Notes: generated from the sequence alone by a model not told the origin. Counted from the first letter of the stretch, positions 35,521-45,125 are shown. The stretch: 64,000 bases of DNA from Promethearchaeota archaeon (GCA_011365055.1 RDOG01000012.1:1-64000); one strand, 5' to 3'. A program made the numbers and translations.

Positions 35521-37014
35521 TTGAGTAAAAAGGAGCAAGATTCGCCTTCAGATGAAAATAAAGACGATAATTCAAGTTCTCTTTTATTTAATGCAAGTGA
35601 AGAAGAAGAAGAAGAGGCTCAGTTATTAATGCCAGTAGATGGTGAGGAAGAACTTCTTCTAGGTGCAGAAGATGAAATAAAAGATATTGAAAATGAGCTA
35701 TTGGAAGAAATAGAAGAAACAAAATCTGAAGTGGTATCAAAGGAATTATTTGAAGGTTCTAAAGAAGTTGAATTTGATGAAATAGCAATTTCTGAAAGTG
35801 AAAAAGATTTATTTAAAGAAGTAAAACGAATTGAAGAGGATCTTGAAGAGGAGGAAATAGAGGAGATTATTGGTGGTAGTAGTCGGACTAAAATCAAATA
35901 TAAAGCTCGAATAGCATTCGATTTAAATTTTAATGAAAGAGGACGTGTCCAAGATTCGTATTCTGAATTGCGGGATTTACTTGAAGAATTTCACTATCAA
36001 GTAGTTGAGTACAATGATATGCTCATTCAGACTCGATTATTCAAAAATGATATCCTAATTCTAGCTTGTCCCGATGCATCAAAACTAAATCCATACGAAA
36101 TAACACAAATAAAGAGATTTGTTTGCAACGGTGGAGGTTTGTTAATGCTTTCTCATGCAGGAGGTGATCACGGGAGAGGTACCAATTTAAATCAATTAGC
36201 GAGGGAATTTGGTATCCATTTTGAAAACAATCAAGTGCTTGACGAAATGTATAATTATGGATTGGATACATTCCCCGTTATCTCGAATTTTGAAGATCAT
36301 CCAATTATAAAAAACGTGAAAGAATTATGTTTAAGAGCTGGTTGTAGCATTAAAACGAGTTCCCCTGCAAAAACAATCGCATTTGCTAATGAAATTGCAG
36401 ACCCCACTAAAGCCGAAGTTGTCGCTGTATCTGAAGCCGATCTAGGCCGAGTTGTTGCAATAGGTGCATATGAAATGTTCCGAAATGAAGTTGTTCAATG
36501 GGCTTCTCACGAAAAATTCATTTTAAATGTTTTAGAATGGCTGACATATGATAAAAATTTAGCAAGTATCATTCAATCATTTGATGCTTTAATTACATCA
36601 TTTCAAAAATTACAGAAGCAACAATCTTCAAAAATTGAAAAGACATCTAAAAAAGGAAAACAAGGAAAGGGTTTTCAATTACCTATGCTGGTTCCTATAA
36701 GTTCAACTGGCGGATTAGGAACAGATGATCTACAGATAATTATCGATGGTTTTAATGACGTTTTGAAAGTAACGCAAGAATTAAAAGACGAATTTTCAAG
36801 TTTAAAAAAGGAATTTTCAAAATTAAAATTAGAAATTAAAGATGATATTGCGGAGTTAAAAGGATTTAATACAGGATTATTAAGGGATTTTGAAAAATTA
36901 AATATGGATCTAGAAGATAAATCAGATTCTGATAATGCAATTAGTCGATTATTAATGGATCTGGGGAAAAAGATTGATAAAATCTTGAAAAATCAGAAAA
37001 AAGCGACGAAATAA
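35521..37014 (+). CDS. GIFT-domain (IFT52/GldG-like) protein with acidic head and coiled-coil tail
   Basis: Residues 1-120 are acidic and low in complexity. Residues about 130-346 form an alpha/beta domain resembling the GIFT domain shared by IFT52 and bacterial GldG: DILILACPDASKLNPYEI, KRFVCNGGGLLMLS, AREFGIHFENNQVL, GRVVAIGAYEMF and ILNVLEWLT. The tail (about 355-495) is coiled coil. The protein has no signal peptide or membrane segment. Function is unknown. The start is TTG at 35521. It sits on the opposite strand inside the ribosomal cluster between eL31 and eL39. Confidence 0.65.
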   Translation: MSKKEQDSPSDENKDDNSSSLLFNASEEEEEEAQLLMPVDGEEELLLGAEDEIKDIENELLEEIEETKSEVVSKELFEGSKEVEFDEIAISESEKDLFKEVKRIEEDLEEEEIEEIIGGSSRTKIKYKARIAFDLNFNERGRVQDSYSELRDLLEEFHYQVVEYNDMLIQTRLFKNDILILACPDASKLNPYEITQIKRFVCNGGGLLMLSHAGGDHGRGTNLNQLAREFGIHFENNQVLDEMYNYGLDTFPVISNFEDHPIIKNVKELCLRAGCSIKTSSPAKTIAFANEIADPTKAEVVAVSEADLGRVVAIGAYEMFRNEVVQWASHEKFILNVLEWLTYDKNLASIIQSFDALITSFQKLQKQQSSKIEKTSKKGKQGKGFQLPMLVPISSTGGLGTDDLQIIIDGFNDVLKVTQELKDEFSSLKKEFSKLKLEIKDDIAELKGFNTGLLRDFEKLNMDLEDKSDSDNAISRLLMDLGKKIDKILKNQKKATK

Positions 37015-37050
37015 TTTTTCCCAGCTAAGGTCAAAAGTAGATAATTATCT

Positions 37051-37206
37051 CTAAACTTTTAAGGTTTGATTTCGCCATCTTCTCTTTTTCGGATGTGTTC
37101 GAACTTTTCCTTTCGTTTTTACAATTATCCATGCTGGTACAGATTGATTTTGCATTCCCGCTTTACTTAATCTTAATTTTTTTGCTGGACTTTTATTTCT
37201 CGCCAT
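37051..37206 (-). CDS. rpl39e: Ribosomal protein eL39
   Basis: A 51-residue basic protein of the large subunit that lines the peptide exit tunnel. The family pattern is clear: [16 protein letters not shown], then [20 protein letters not shown] and [10 protein letters not shown] at the end. It lies 11 nt after PDCD5 in the same direction. Confidence 0.95.
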   Translation of the reverse strand: MARNKSPAKKLRLSKAGMQNQSVPAWIIVKTKGKVRTHPKKRRWRNQTLKV

Positions 37207-37217
37207 CTTATTTCTCT

Positions 37218-37562
37218 CTAAATGTGTTTTATTTTAATATCTTTTTTCTTACCTTGAATTTTTTGTAATATTTTCTTAAAATCGTTATCAGACATTGGAA
37301 GTTGAATTCCTGCTCTTGCTAATTGTCCTGATTGAGCCAGTTGAATCATTTGATATTCGACTTGTTGAGCAAATTCAGCCCTTACCATACGAATGTTTTC
37401 AAGCCTTGTTCTCGCATCGGGGCTTAGAATTTTTCTCATTATTGCATTTTTCTGGGCTTCAAGTTCATCTTGTTGCCGTTGAACGGCTTCTTGTTGTTGA
37501 GCTTGAGCCTGAAGCTCCATTAATTTTCTTCTTCTTATTTCTTCTAACTCATCTTCAGACAA
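37218..37562 (-). CDS. PDCD5-family DNA-binding protein
   Basis: A 114-residue helical protein of the PDCD5/TFAR19 family, matched by its glutamine-rich first helix ([14 protein letters not shown]), [17 protein letters not shown] and the end around [15 protein letters not shown]. Archaeal members bind nucleic acid. Position between eS19 and eL39 is the conserved archaeal arrangement. Confidence 0.95.
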   Translation of the reverse strand: MSEDELEEIRRRKLMELQAQAQQQEAVQRQQDELEAQKNAIMRKILSPDARTRLENIRMVRAEFAQQVEYQMIQLAQSGQLARAGIQLPMSDNDFKKILQKIQGKKKDIKIKHI

Positions 37563-37578
37563 ATAACTCCCTCAATCA

Positions 37579-38037
37579 TTATGTGTATTTTTGTAAAGCA
37601 GGGATTTCTTTATTTAATTTCATTTTAATATCATTTGCTGTTTTATCTAATAATGAAATCCCTTTATTAGTAAGTGTTCTTCCCTTACTTTTAACGCTTT
37701 CAACTAATCCTGCTTCTTCAAGTTGTTGAAGGATTTTTCGAATGATTGCTCCACTACTTTTCGTAAAATGTTCTGGCTTATGTGTTCCTCTTTTCTTTCC
37801 TCCATATGCATTTCGCAGTCTTTGAACGCCTATTTCTGGTTTTAAATATATTTTTCTCAAAATCGACGCGGTTCTAATAAACCACCAATCGGTTTCAGTG
37901 GGTGGTTTTTCTTTAAACGAACCAGTTTTTACAAAATCTGCATAGGGGGGTTCTTGAACTTCATTATAATTTGCTTTTATGACATTTTTTAACTCATTAA
38001 TAAAATCATCAGCCGGAACGTCATAAACTTTTACCAT
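37579..38037 (-). CDS. rps19e: Ribosomal protein eS19
   Basis: A small-subunit protein of 152 residues with VYDVPADDFINELKNV, the TDWWFIRTASILRKIYL strand, GVQRLRNAYGGKKRG and the DNA/RNA-binding winged helix ending LTNKGISLLD. I start it at the internal ATG 38037, preceded by AGGTAG, because the 20 residues upstream are outside the family. It is the first gene of the eS19-PDCD5-eL39 cluster. Confidence 0.94.
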   Translation of the reverse strand: MVKVYDVPADDFINELKNVIKANYNEVQEPPYADFVKTGSFKEKPPTETDWWFIRTASILRKIYLKPEIGVQRLRNAYGGKKRGTHKPEHFTKSSGAIIRKILQQLEEAGLVESVKSKGRTLTNKGISLLDKTANDIKMKLNKEIPALQKYT

Positions 38038-38433
38038 TAATTGTCTACCTAGTAAATTGATTTTTCGTAATAGTTTTAAAAACTTGAAATAATTCAATTT
38101 TAAAGATTGCTATTATAGTTATTGAAAATAGCTGTTAAAATATTATTAGAATTTTTTTAAAAAAAATTTACGATTTTATTATGCGACTTGAATAAAAAAA
38201 TCTTTAGAACTAAACTCTAATTATGATCATTTTGAATATAAATTACATTTTATATTTTGGTTGGAAATAAACTACCTAAACTTTTTTCGATCCATTTCAA
38301 TAAGATTTTCTTATATTATTTAGTAACATAAGGGAAATTTCTCGTGGAACTTTTTTATTACTTTTACAATGGAGTCTTATTTTTTATAAATCCCAAGTTC
38401 TCTATTTATATCATTAAAATAGGTTTGATAGAA

Positions 38434-38592
38434 ATGTTAGGAATGCAAATTCATAAATGGTATGATACCGATTATAATGCACAAATCATAATGAAGACGG
38501 TTTTTGGTGAAAGACAAGTATTTATTAAAGAAAAAGATAAAAATGCATATGAAATAGCAATAAAAGAAGCATTTAAAAAATTATTAACTTAA
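38434..38592 (+). CDS. Short hypothetical protein
   Basis: A frame of about 52 residues. Its C-terminal part MQIHKWYDTDYNAQIIMKT...KEAFKKLLT is amphipathic and looks foldable. The start is uncertain: GTG 38344 would add a hydrophobic 30-residue N-terminus, ATG 38434 or 38443 would not. It is convergent with the small GTPase gene. Confidence 0.4.
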   Translation: MLGMQIHKWYDTDYNAQIIMKTVFGERQVFIKEKDKNAYEIAIKEAFKKLLT

Positions 38593-38600
38593 TAATTACG

Positions 38601-39398
38601 TTATTCTATCTTTTGAAACCCTGATACAGGTTTATCGTTAAAAATATATGCAAATTTTTCTTTTTTAATTGTTTTATCTAGACTTACCCTATTGAATCCT
38701 CTCGGAGGGGTTTTAAATTCTTTTACAAATAAAAAATCCTTACAAATTTCCTCAACTAATAATTCAAGTGCTTTATCTACGCCCCAACCATCCTTTGCAC
38801 AAGCATCAATAAAAGGAACCTTGGCAAATTTCTTTTCATATGAGCGCATAATGGAACGCATAAAAACTTCCTTTCCAAATCCTCCCTCTTCAATCCGGAA
38901 TTTACTAACTAAATCTTGCTTATTGCAGACAATGACAGTTGGAGGCATGTTACCATGAAAATGACTTTCTACAGTTTCAAAAACATCTACAATTTCTTTT
39001 GAGTGAGTTTTTAAATCTAAAGTTGAATCTACAAGAAATATTAAACCTTGGCTCCCTTCACTAGTTGCTTTAGTAATTTGGTAAAAGATTTCTTGTCCAC
39101 AAGTATCATAAAGATAAATTATACAATCATTCTTTTCCATTTGATCAGGAAAGTAATCAAGCAATTTGAATGTACCTTTTTCAAAGTTCGGACGCAATAT
39201 TAAATTACCAAAATTAGGAACTGCTGAGGTAGGTACTTCATAATCTGCCGCTACTCTCCAAGCTTTCATCTCATCATCACTGGGTGGTCTTCTTTGTTCG
39301 CACATTAAATAAGCACGGTCTTTTGCAAGCGCACGTAATGTTGTGGTTTTTCCCGAGCCACTTAATCCCATGAGTGAGATTTTTATTGTGAATGGCAT
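38601..39398 (-). CDS. Ras-superfamily small GTPase
   Basis: A 265-residue GTPase. The P-loop is GLSGSGKTT (about residues 11-19), G3 is DTCGQE, G4 is NKQD and G5 is DACAKDG. The G2/switch-I region is enlarged by an unusual insert (between about residues 25 and 75). An unassigned ~45-residue basic tail follows the last helix. No lipidation motif is visible. The start is ATG 39398, because the 24 residues upstream precede the first strand. Asgard genomes carry many such GTPases; the cellular role is unknown. Confidence 0.85.
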   Translation of the reverse strand: MPFTIKISLMGLSGSGKTTTLRALAKDRAYLMCEQRRPPSDDEMKAWRVAADYEVPTSAVPNFGNLILRPNFEKGTFKLLDYFPDQMEKNDCIIYLYDTCGQEIFYQITKATSEGSQGLIFLVDSTLDLKTHSKEIVDVFETVESHFHGNMPPTVIVCNKQDLVSKFRIEEGGFGKEVFMRSIMRSYEKKFAKVPFIDACAKDGWGVDKALELLVEEICKDFLFVKEFKTPPRGFNRVSLDKTIKKEKFAYIFNDKPVSGFQKIE

Positions 39399-39649
39399 AT
39401 TAAATTCAAGATTCCTATTTGGTTTCTTCAAATCATATTGCACGTGCTTTAAAATCACGTTTACATTCAAAAATTTTAGTATTATCGTAAAAGCTCTTAG
39501 GATAATTTGAAAATAATCTTATTTTATGAGCTCTAAGGATATTTTGTTAATAAAAATCAATCGCTTTTTATAAATTTTATTATTTAATTTCTATTCAATA
39601 TAATATATGAATATTAGATTTTTAGAAAAAATTGAATAGTAAAAACGAA

Positions 39650-39724
39650 TGGGAAGAGGGGGATTTGAACCCCCGATCCCGTGGTCCCGAACCACGAATC
39701 ATAGCCAAGCTAGACCATCTTCCC
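39650..39724 (-). tRNA. tRNA-Pro(CGG)
   Basis: Read on the minus strand: acceptor GGGAAGA pairs with TCTTCCC; the anticodon arm is CGTGG / TTCGGGA / CCACG with anticodon CGG; the T-arm is GGGGG / TTCAAAT / CCCCC. Discriminator A is at 39650. No CCA is encoded after it, unlike the two tRNA-Gly genes. No intron is present. Confidence 0.96.
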
Positions 39725-39944
39725 AATTTTAGCATTTTATAAACTTTAAATTGAGCCAGATATATTCTAATATGATTCAAATTAAAGTTTATTTACTTAG
39801 CATCCATGAGTTCCAAACATATTTTTACATAATATTCAATTGCAGACTTAAAAAGTTAAAACTTACCAAAATTTTTTAATTTTTTATTTAAGAAATTAAT
39901 CTAATAAAGAAGAAATTTCATATTTATTTTGAAGATTTTTCAAA

Positions 39945-40346
39945 ATGGGAGTCATAATAATGGATTTATTAAAAATAAAAGCGAAAGATATCATGATTAC
40001 AGATCCTCTTGCAGTACACCCAACAGAACAGATTGCTGCTGTGGATTTATTGATGTCAAGGAATCATATTGGTGGAATTCCAGTCATTGAGAACGGTAAT
40101 CTGGTAGGTTTAATAACAATGAGAGATATTATGCTAAGTCGATTTTCAATTTGCGTCAACGGTATGAAAGTCGAAGATTTAATGCGAAGAAATCCCGCTT
40201 CAGTAACTCCCGAATCCTCAATTAAAGAAGTCTTAAATATTATCGTGAATCAACAAATAGATCAAATTCCCGTTATAGATGAAGGAGAAGTAGTAGGATT
40301 AATAATCAACGAAAATTTGTTAAAAATGCTATATAAATATATTTAA
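39945..40346 (+). CDS. CBS-domain-pair protein
   Basis: A 133-residue Bateman module with two CBS domains: AKDIMITDPLAVHP... and VEDLMRRNPASVTPE..., each ending in the IPVI strand. Such proteins bind adenine nucleotides or SAM and regulate partners. There is no fused effector domain. The start could be ATG 39945 or the internal ATG 39960. Confidence 0.88.
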   Translation: MGVIIMDLLKIKAKDIMITDPLAVHPTEQIAAVDLLMSRNHIGGIPVIENGNLVGLITMRDIMLSRFSICVNGMKVEDLMRRNPASVTPESSIKEVLNIIVNQQIDQIPVIDEGEVVGLIINENLLKMLYKYI

Positions 40347-40349
40347 AAA

Positions 40350-41024
40350 TTATTTGATGTCAATCGTTTTAATAAATTTAATTCCATTTTTTTCCATATC
40401 TTCCAAAGTTGTTAATATATTATTCTCTGGGTCATCAATACCTCTAGATAGTTCTGGAATGACATAAACATCAAATCCTAATTTTTTACCATCAATAGCG
40501 GTAAAATAAACGCAGTAATCTAATGCCAAACCACAGATAAAGATTCTTGATATATTGCAAGATTTCAAGTATCCGGATAGACCCGTTTGAGTATTTCTAT
40601 CATTTTCGAGAAAACCAGAATAACTATCAATTTTAGGATTAAATCCTTTTCTAAGAATTGCTTTTGCATGGTTTACATTCAATCTTGGATGAAACTCTGC
40701 ACCTTTTGATCCTTGAATACAATGATCTGGCCATAATATCGGTCCAATTCCTTGTTCTTCGTGTGGATCAAAAGGATTTTTTCCTTTATGAACGCTAGCA
40801 AACGATTTATGAGTTAAAGGGTGCCAATCTTGTGTTAATACGATCCGAGCATTTTTTGAATGGAATATATCTTGTAATTCATTTATTCCATCAATGATTT
40901 CATCCCCTCCTTCAACGGCTAAATTTCCTCCCGGAATAAAATCATTTTGGATGTCAACAATAATTAATGCATCCGTGACTGAAATAATTGTTGTTTTTTC
41001 ATAATTTAGATCTTTAAACTTCAT
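40350..41024 (-). CDS. pncA: Nicotinamidase
   Basis: A 224-residue isochorismatase-fold hydrolase that converts nicotinamide to nicotinate for NAD salvage. The triad elements are visible: Asp in VDIQNDFIPGG, Lys in AILRKGFN, and the nucleophile Cys in GLALDYCVYFTA. Metal ligands lie in TQDWHPLTHKSF. Its start overlaps the end of the acyltransferase gene by 11 nt, so the two are coupled. Confidence 0.93.
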   Translation of the reverse strand: MKFKDLNYEKTTIISVTDALIIVDIQNDFIPGGNLAVEGGDEIIDGINELQDIFHSKNARIVLTQDWHPLTHKSFASVHKGKNPFDPHEEQGIGPILWPDHCIQGSKGAEFHPRLNVNHAKAILRKGFNPKIDSYSGFLENDRNTQTGLSGYLKSCNISRIFICGLALDYCVYFTAIDGKKLGFDVYVIPELSRGIDDPENNILTTLEDMEKNGIKFIKTIDIK

Positions 41025-42318
41025 TTAATTGTTCATCAACTTTTTTTTTCCTTTCTTTCTCCAATTCTTTTTGTTTTTCTTTTTGAATTTCATCCCAAAT
41101 ATCTGCGCTGTAGCCAAATCTTTGATTTATAAAATTAATCATATCAAATGTTTGACCACTTTTTATAGCCGGGTTTCCTTCAACTTGTTCACCATCTGGA
41201 ATGTCAGTTGCTGTCATACTATATGGAAGTATTTCTGCATTATCTCCGATTTTAATTCCTGGAATTAGACCTGCACCCGCATCAATAAGAACGTTTTTAC
41301 CAATGTCTATATCTCCAATTTTCACTGGAGAATTTATAATTCCCTGATGCGTGGCTAATATACTATGTGATTTTATAGTAGTTCCGTCCCCAATTTTGAT
41401 TTTATCTGGGTACCAAGGATCAAATGTAACGTTATCTTCGATCCTAACATTATCTCCGATTTTAACGCCGGCTAGTCTGAGTAAGGTTTGTCTTAATCTT
41501 TGTGGAACTATTTTATCTTTTTGAAGTTCAACTAATAAAATATTAAAAAGATTATATCTACCTTTCTTGAAATATGGTATATATTCGCGAAACTCTCTAA
41601 CATCATATGGCAAAGATTCTAAATGCCTTGTATCGCCCCTTAACTGTTTTATTGCCTCGCCTTCTAATGGAAACACAGCTTTTTCAGGTGAACCGATTGC
41701 TAAACTATTTTCTTTAACATTTTCAGTAAGAAATCCTGGTCCGATTATGCAATTATCTCCAATTTCTACTCCTGGAAGAATTACAGCATTTGGTGATATC
41801 ATTGAATTTTTACCAATTTTGACTTTTCCAACGAGTAAGTCTTGCTTGGATTTTTCCTTTCCTTCTCTAAATTCATGACATAAAATGCAAGAAGTTGCAC
41901 TAATTATCGAATTATCTCCTATAGAAATATTTCTTGTAAATATTGGATCTATTAAATTTCCAAAAGCAATAAAGACATTCTTCCCAATTTCAGCACCTCG
42001 ATCCCGTAATAAGTTTGCTTTGAATTTGGGAGTTCCAAATTCCATTGATCTCAAAAATAATCTAACTTGAATTGGAAAAAACAATCCCGTTGTTAATCGA
42101 ACATAATGTTGTTTTTCCGATTTTGTTGCAGACCAAATATTTCGTCTTTTAATCCAGTTTTCATTAAGTGATTTCGCTTGATTTTTCTGGATTTGTTTAA
42201 TTAGTTTTGCTTGGTAATTAATTATCCTTTCTTTAGCCTTTTCTGTCCCTGCAATATTCGGATCTAAGAATAATTGTTGCAAAAAGTTACCCAATTTTAA
42301 TACTGGATAATATTTCAC
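41014..42318 (-). CDS. Left-handed beta-helix (hexapeptide) acyltransferase
   Basis: A 434-residue protein with two blocks of hexapeptide repeats (about 108-210, e.g. IGKNVFIAFGNLI, and about 275-390, e.g. VKIGDNVRIEDNV). Two separate helices suggest a fusion or a duplicated transferase. The N-terminal ~90 residues are helical and unassigned. Substrate is unknown; it is coupled to the nicotinamidase gene, but the functional link is unclear. Confidence 0.82.
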   Translation of the reverse strand: MKYYPVLKLGNFLQQLFLDPNIAGTEKAKERIINYQAKLIKQIQKNQAKSLNENWIKRRNIWSATKSEKQHYVRLTTGLFFPIQVRLFLRSMEFGTPKFKANLLRDRGAEIGKNVFIAFGNLIDPIFTRNISIGDNSIISATSCILCHEFREGKEKSKQDLLVGKVKIGKNSMISPNAVILPGVEIGDNCIIGPGFLTENVKENSLAIGSPEKAVFPLEGEAIKQLRGDTRHLESLPYDVREFREYIPYFKKGRYNLFNILLVELQKDKIVPQRLRQTLLRLAGVKIGDNVRIEDNVTFDPWYPDKIKIGDGTTIKSHSILATHQGIINSPVKIGDIDIGKNVLIDAGAGLIPGIKIGDNAEILPYSMTATDIPDGEQVEGNPAIKSGQTFDMINFINQRFGYSADIWDEIQKEKQKELEKERKKKVDEQLNEV

Positions 42319-42507
42319 TAAATCTTTTAATAATTCTGGAATTCTCGTGAGTATAACCCCATAAACTTGTAAAAATTAAATGGCGTTCATTTTTAATAAA
42401 GCTTTTTAAGTTTCATTCCTTATTTAAAATTAGATATATATGGTATCAAAAACATCTACTTTTTAAAATTTTAATAAGTTATCAAGCAATTTAGTTGAAT
42501 TCAAAAA

Positions 42508-43242
42508 ATGAAAGGTCTTAAATACATCAAATTCATTCAAAAAGAAAGAGAAAATGCCATACGCAACTCTTGGAAACTAAAAAATGTAACATTAAAAGAT
42601 AAAGAAAAAGATATTTATTTTTTATCAAAAAATTTACGAATCCCACCTCTTTTAATAGTAAGAAGATTTATGTTATTGGAAGGTTACACAAAAAAAGAGG
42701 TGAATCAAGCAATTGAGGGAACCTTAGAAGTCAATGAGTTTTATTACAGATTATTGGAAAAAGCACGTGAAAATGATTTAATAAATTCTCCTTTAGCGAA
42801 TAAAAGAGCAAAGGAACGAGGTTTAGAAGGTGAAGTTATTCTACGAGAATGGTTGAATCACCTCAATTTTGAATTTGAAATAGATCCAGCAAATGGAAAG
42901 GATTCTTTACCTGATATCTTATTAGCAGAACCAATGAAAATTTTTGGGCAGGAGATTAAATGGATTGAAAGTAAATGCTCTTTTGGAAGCGAATTTGATC
43001 TTAAAAGGCATCGAAAACAATTTGATAACTTTGATTCATTTGGTCATGGTTGTATAGTTTTTTGGTTTGGATTTGAGCCAAATAATGATTATTTTATGAT
43101 TTCTGGAAATGATTTAAAAAAAGTTTTACCCGAATTCTTAGTTGATCGGGTGGATAAAATGTTAAATTTCGTTCCTACAGAATTCTATAAGTATCTAAAT
43201 GCTAAGAGACGACGTTTCTATAAAAAAAATAAAAGAGAATAA
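42508..43242 (+). CDS. CDIN1 (C15orf41)-like PD-(D/E)XK nuclease
   Basis: A 244-residue protein. The N-terminal half is helical with IPPLLIVRRFMLLEGYTK. The C-terminal half has a PD-(D/E)XK core: GLEGEVILREWL, then SLPDILLAEP, then EIKWIESKCS, giving the E, PD and ExK triad. The sequence resembles the TPD-domain family of human CDIN1, a nuclease partner of codanin-1. Archaeal relatives exist, but their role is not established. I am fairly confident of the fold and moderately of the family. Confidence 0.72.
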   Translation: MKGLKYIKFIQKERENAIRNSWKLKNVTLKDKEKDIYFLSKNLRIPPLLIVRRFMLLEGYTKKEVNQAIEGTLEVNEFYYRLLEKARENDLINSPLANKRAKERGLEGEVILREWLNHLNFEFEIDPANGKDSLPDILLAEPMKIFGQEIKWIESKCSFGSEFDLKRHRKQFDNFDSFGHGCIVFWFGFEPNNDYFMISGNDLKKVLPEFLVDRVDKMLNFVPTEFYKYLNAKRRRFYKKNKRE

Positions 43243-43293
43243 TTCTTGGGATAATTGTGGGGTTTAAATGTTATTTAGACTAAAGAATATTAA

Positions 43294-43443
43294 GTGAATT
43301 ATTTGATAACAAATGAAGATATTATCAAGAAGAAAGAGAAAGTGAATCAAACTATTAAAAAATTTGAGAAATTATTGTTATCAAAAATAGGTAATAGTTT
43401 AATTTTTGAATTAAAATCAAAAAGAAAACAAGAGAATGATTGA
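43294..43443 (+). CDS. Possible 49-residue small protein
   Basis: A GTG-initiated, lysine-rich frame between the CDIN1-like gene and a convergent MaoC gene. It has a helical look (IIKKKEKVNQTIKKFEKLL) but no recognised family and no clear ribosome-binding site. Confidence 0.3.
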   Translation: MNYLITNEDIIKKKEKVNQTIKKFEKLLLSKIGNSLIFELKSKRKQEND

Positions 43444-43450
43444 GAATTTA

Positions 43451-44152
43451 TTATTGTAATTTAACTTTTGCTTTTCCTGCAAGAGATTGACGTTTTCTAT
43501 ATAAAACATATTCTATTTGATCTTCTCCTCTATCTAGGATCTCTATTTCAATATCCTCATCTTTATTGGTCCATTCTTTAACTGCTCCTTCCTCGAAACT
43601 CAAAAATATCACTTTTTTTATACATTTTGCTTCGATATCTGCTGTCATTTGAATATCTACTATTTTATGATCCTTAAATTCGTAACTAGTTCTATAATTC
43701 AATTTTGAATTGCTAAGAGATTCCTTCAATAAGGTTTCAGCTATATCAGGATCTGTAAGAATTACTCTTGCGTGATAGAGCGGCGTGTAAGTAAATTGTG
43801 CTAATGTCAATTCTACAATCTTGTCCGAATCATATTTATTAGTAATTCTTGCGGTACTAATTATATTATCTCCAGCTCGGACACTTCCAACCATTTTTAT
43901 ATCTATATCTTTTATTGCTTCAGCATTATCTGCCCAATCTGTCAAAGCTTGTTGCATAAACGCGATAAAAAACAGACCGTGAGCAATGACTCCCTTTAAT
44001 CCTGTTTTCCACGCTTCAGAATCACTCATGTGGATTGGATTTTCGTCCCCTGAAGCATAACCATATTCAATTATCTGTTCTCTCGACAGTTTCTTTTTTT
44101 CTAATTGTGTAATTTCGTCTCCAACATTAACTTCTGCATATTTTATTGCCAT
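43451..44152 (-). CDS. MaoC-like hotdog-fold dehydratase/hydratase
   Basis: Residues about 1-130 form a hotdog fold with the MaoC catalytic segment YGYASGDENPIHMSDSEA (Asp and His) and GVIAHGLFFIAF. The C-terminal ~100 residues are an extra domain shared with the paralogue at 45253-45939. Start ATG 44152 is chosen over ATG 44173. Such proteins hydrate enoyl-CoA or act with a partner subunit. Confidence 0.8.
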   Translation of the reverse strand: MAIKYAEVNVGDEITQLEKKKLSREQIIEYGYASGDENPIHMSDSEAWKTGLKGVIAHGLFFIAFMQQALTDWADNAEAIKDIDIKMVGSVRAGDNIISTARITNKYDSDKIVELTLAQFTYTPLYHARVILTDPDIAETLLKESLSNSKLNYRTSYEFKDHKIVDIQMTADIEAKCIKKVIFLSFEEGAVKEWTNKDEDIEIEILDRGEDQIEYVLYRKRQSLAGKAKVKLQ

Positions 44153-44369
44153 TTTAATCCCTTTATGAAACAACAGTGTATTACTGTATTTGCTTATTAA
44201 ATTTAAATAATTTTTTCACTGTAAAATTTTTTCAAATTTGATAGAAAAAAAATAGTTTTATTAGTTGGATTAAATAAAATCATTTTCAACCCCAAAAAAT
44301 TAAAACTTTTGATTGAAAAATGAAAAATACATTATATGAATAAAAAAGGAAGGACTTAGAGAAAAAAAT

Positions 44370-45125
44370 TTATTGCTCGAAAAATTTTTCCATCTTTTTC
44401 TTAAATCCCTTTCTAGTTCTTGAGATCTCTTCTTGAATTGCATAATAAATTCCTATAAGAGCAAGGACTGCAGGAAACATGCTCCAAATTATGATATTAT
44501 CTGTAATATTAGTCGCAAGTCCAGCCTCAAATCGGACTAAAAATAAAAAATTTGAATTAATGACTAACGAAATAGCTCCTGTTATTAACAAGTAAGTAGG
44601 AAAATTGGTCCATTTTTCATGTGCAACAAAAGTAAATACAACACTCATAAAAAAACAAAATGCTGAAAACAAAAGTAATGCTGAAATGGTAAATCTTGGT
44701 ATATCATATAACATAAAATATAAATGAAATGATAAACCCATAAGAATTCCTGAAATTGTTCTTAATCCTTCTCTAACTTTATCATCCTTGGATTTTTCAG
44801 ATTTTGAAAATTTTTCAATTAATAAATCTAAATCTACTTTTTCTTCTTTTAATGGAGTCTTAGATGAAGTTTGTAAATTATTAATTAAATCCATCTGCTC
44901 CTCTGATTGTTTTTTTAATGTTGATATAAGTTCATCTTTTTCCATTAATGCTTTTTCCAATTTATTATATTGTCTTTTAATCAAAGTTAATTCTTGATTT
45001 ATTTGCTGATTCAAATTCATCAAAGATGCATCTAGAACTTCTCCCTTTTGTACTTTTTCTTCTATATTTATCTCAATTTCTGTGTTTTTTTTTGGGTTTT
45101 TAGCACTCTTTTTTCCTTTTGTCAT
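44370..45125 (-). CDS. Coiled-coil membrane protein
   Basis: A 251-residue protein: residues about 35-105 are coiled coil, and residues about 125-235 hold four hydrophobic segments, ending in a basic tail. The family is unknown. It sits between two MaoC paralogues on the same strand, though intergenic distances are large. Confidence 0.65.
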   Translation of the reverse strand: MTKGKKSAKNPKKNTEIEINIEEKVQKGEVLDASLMNLNQQINQELTLIKRQYNKLEKALMEKDELISTLKKQSEEQMDLINNLQTSSKTPLKEEKVDLDLLIEKFSKSEKSKDDKVREGLRTISGILMGLSFHLYFMLYDIPRFTISALLLFSAFCFFMSVVFTFVAHEKWTNFPTYLLITGAISLVINSNFLFLVRFEAGLATNITDNIIIWSMFPAVLALIGIYYAIQEEISRTRKGFKKKMEKFFEQ

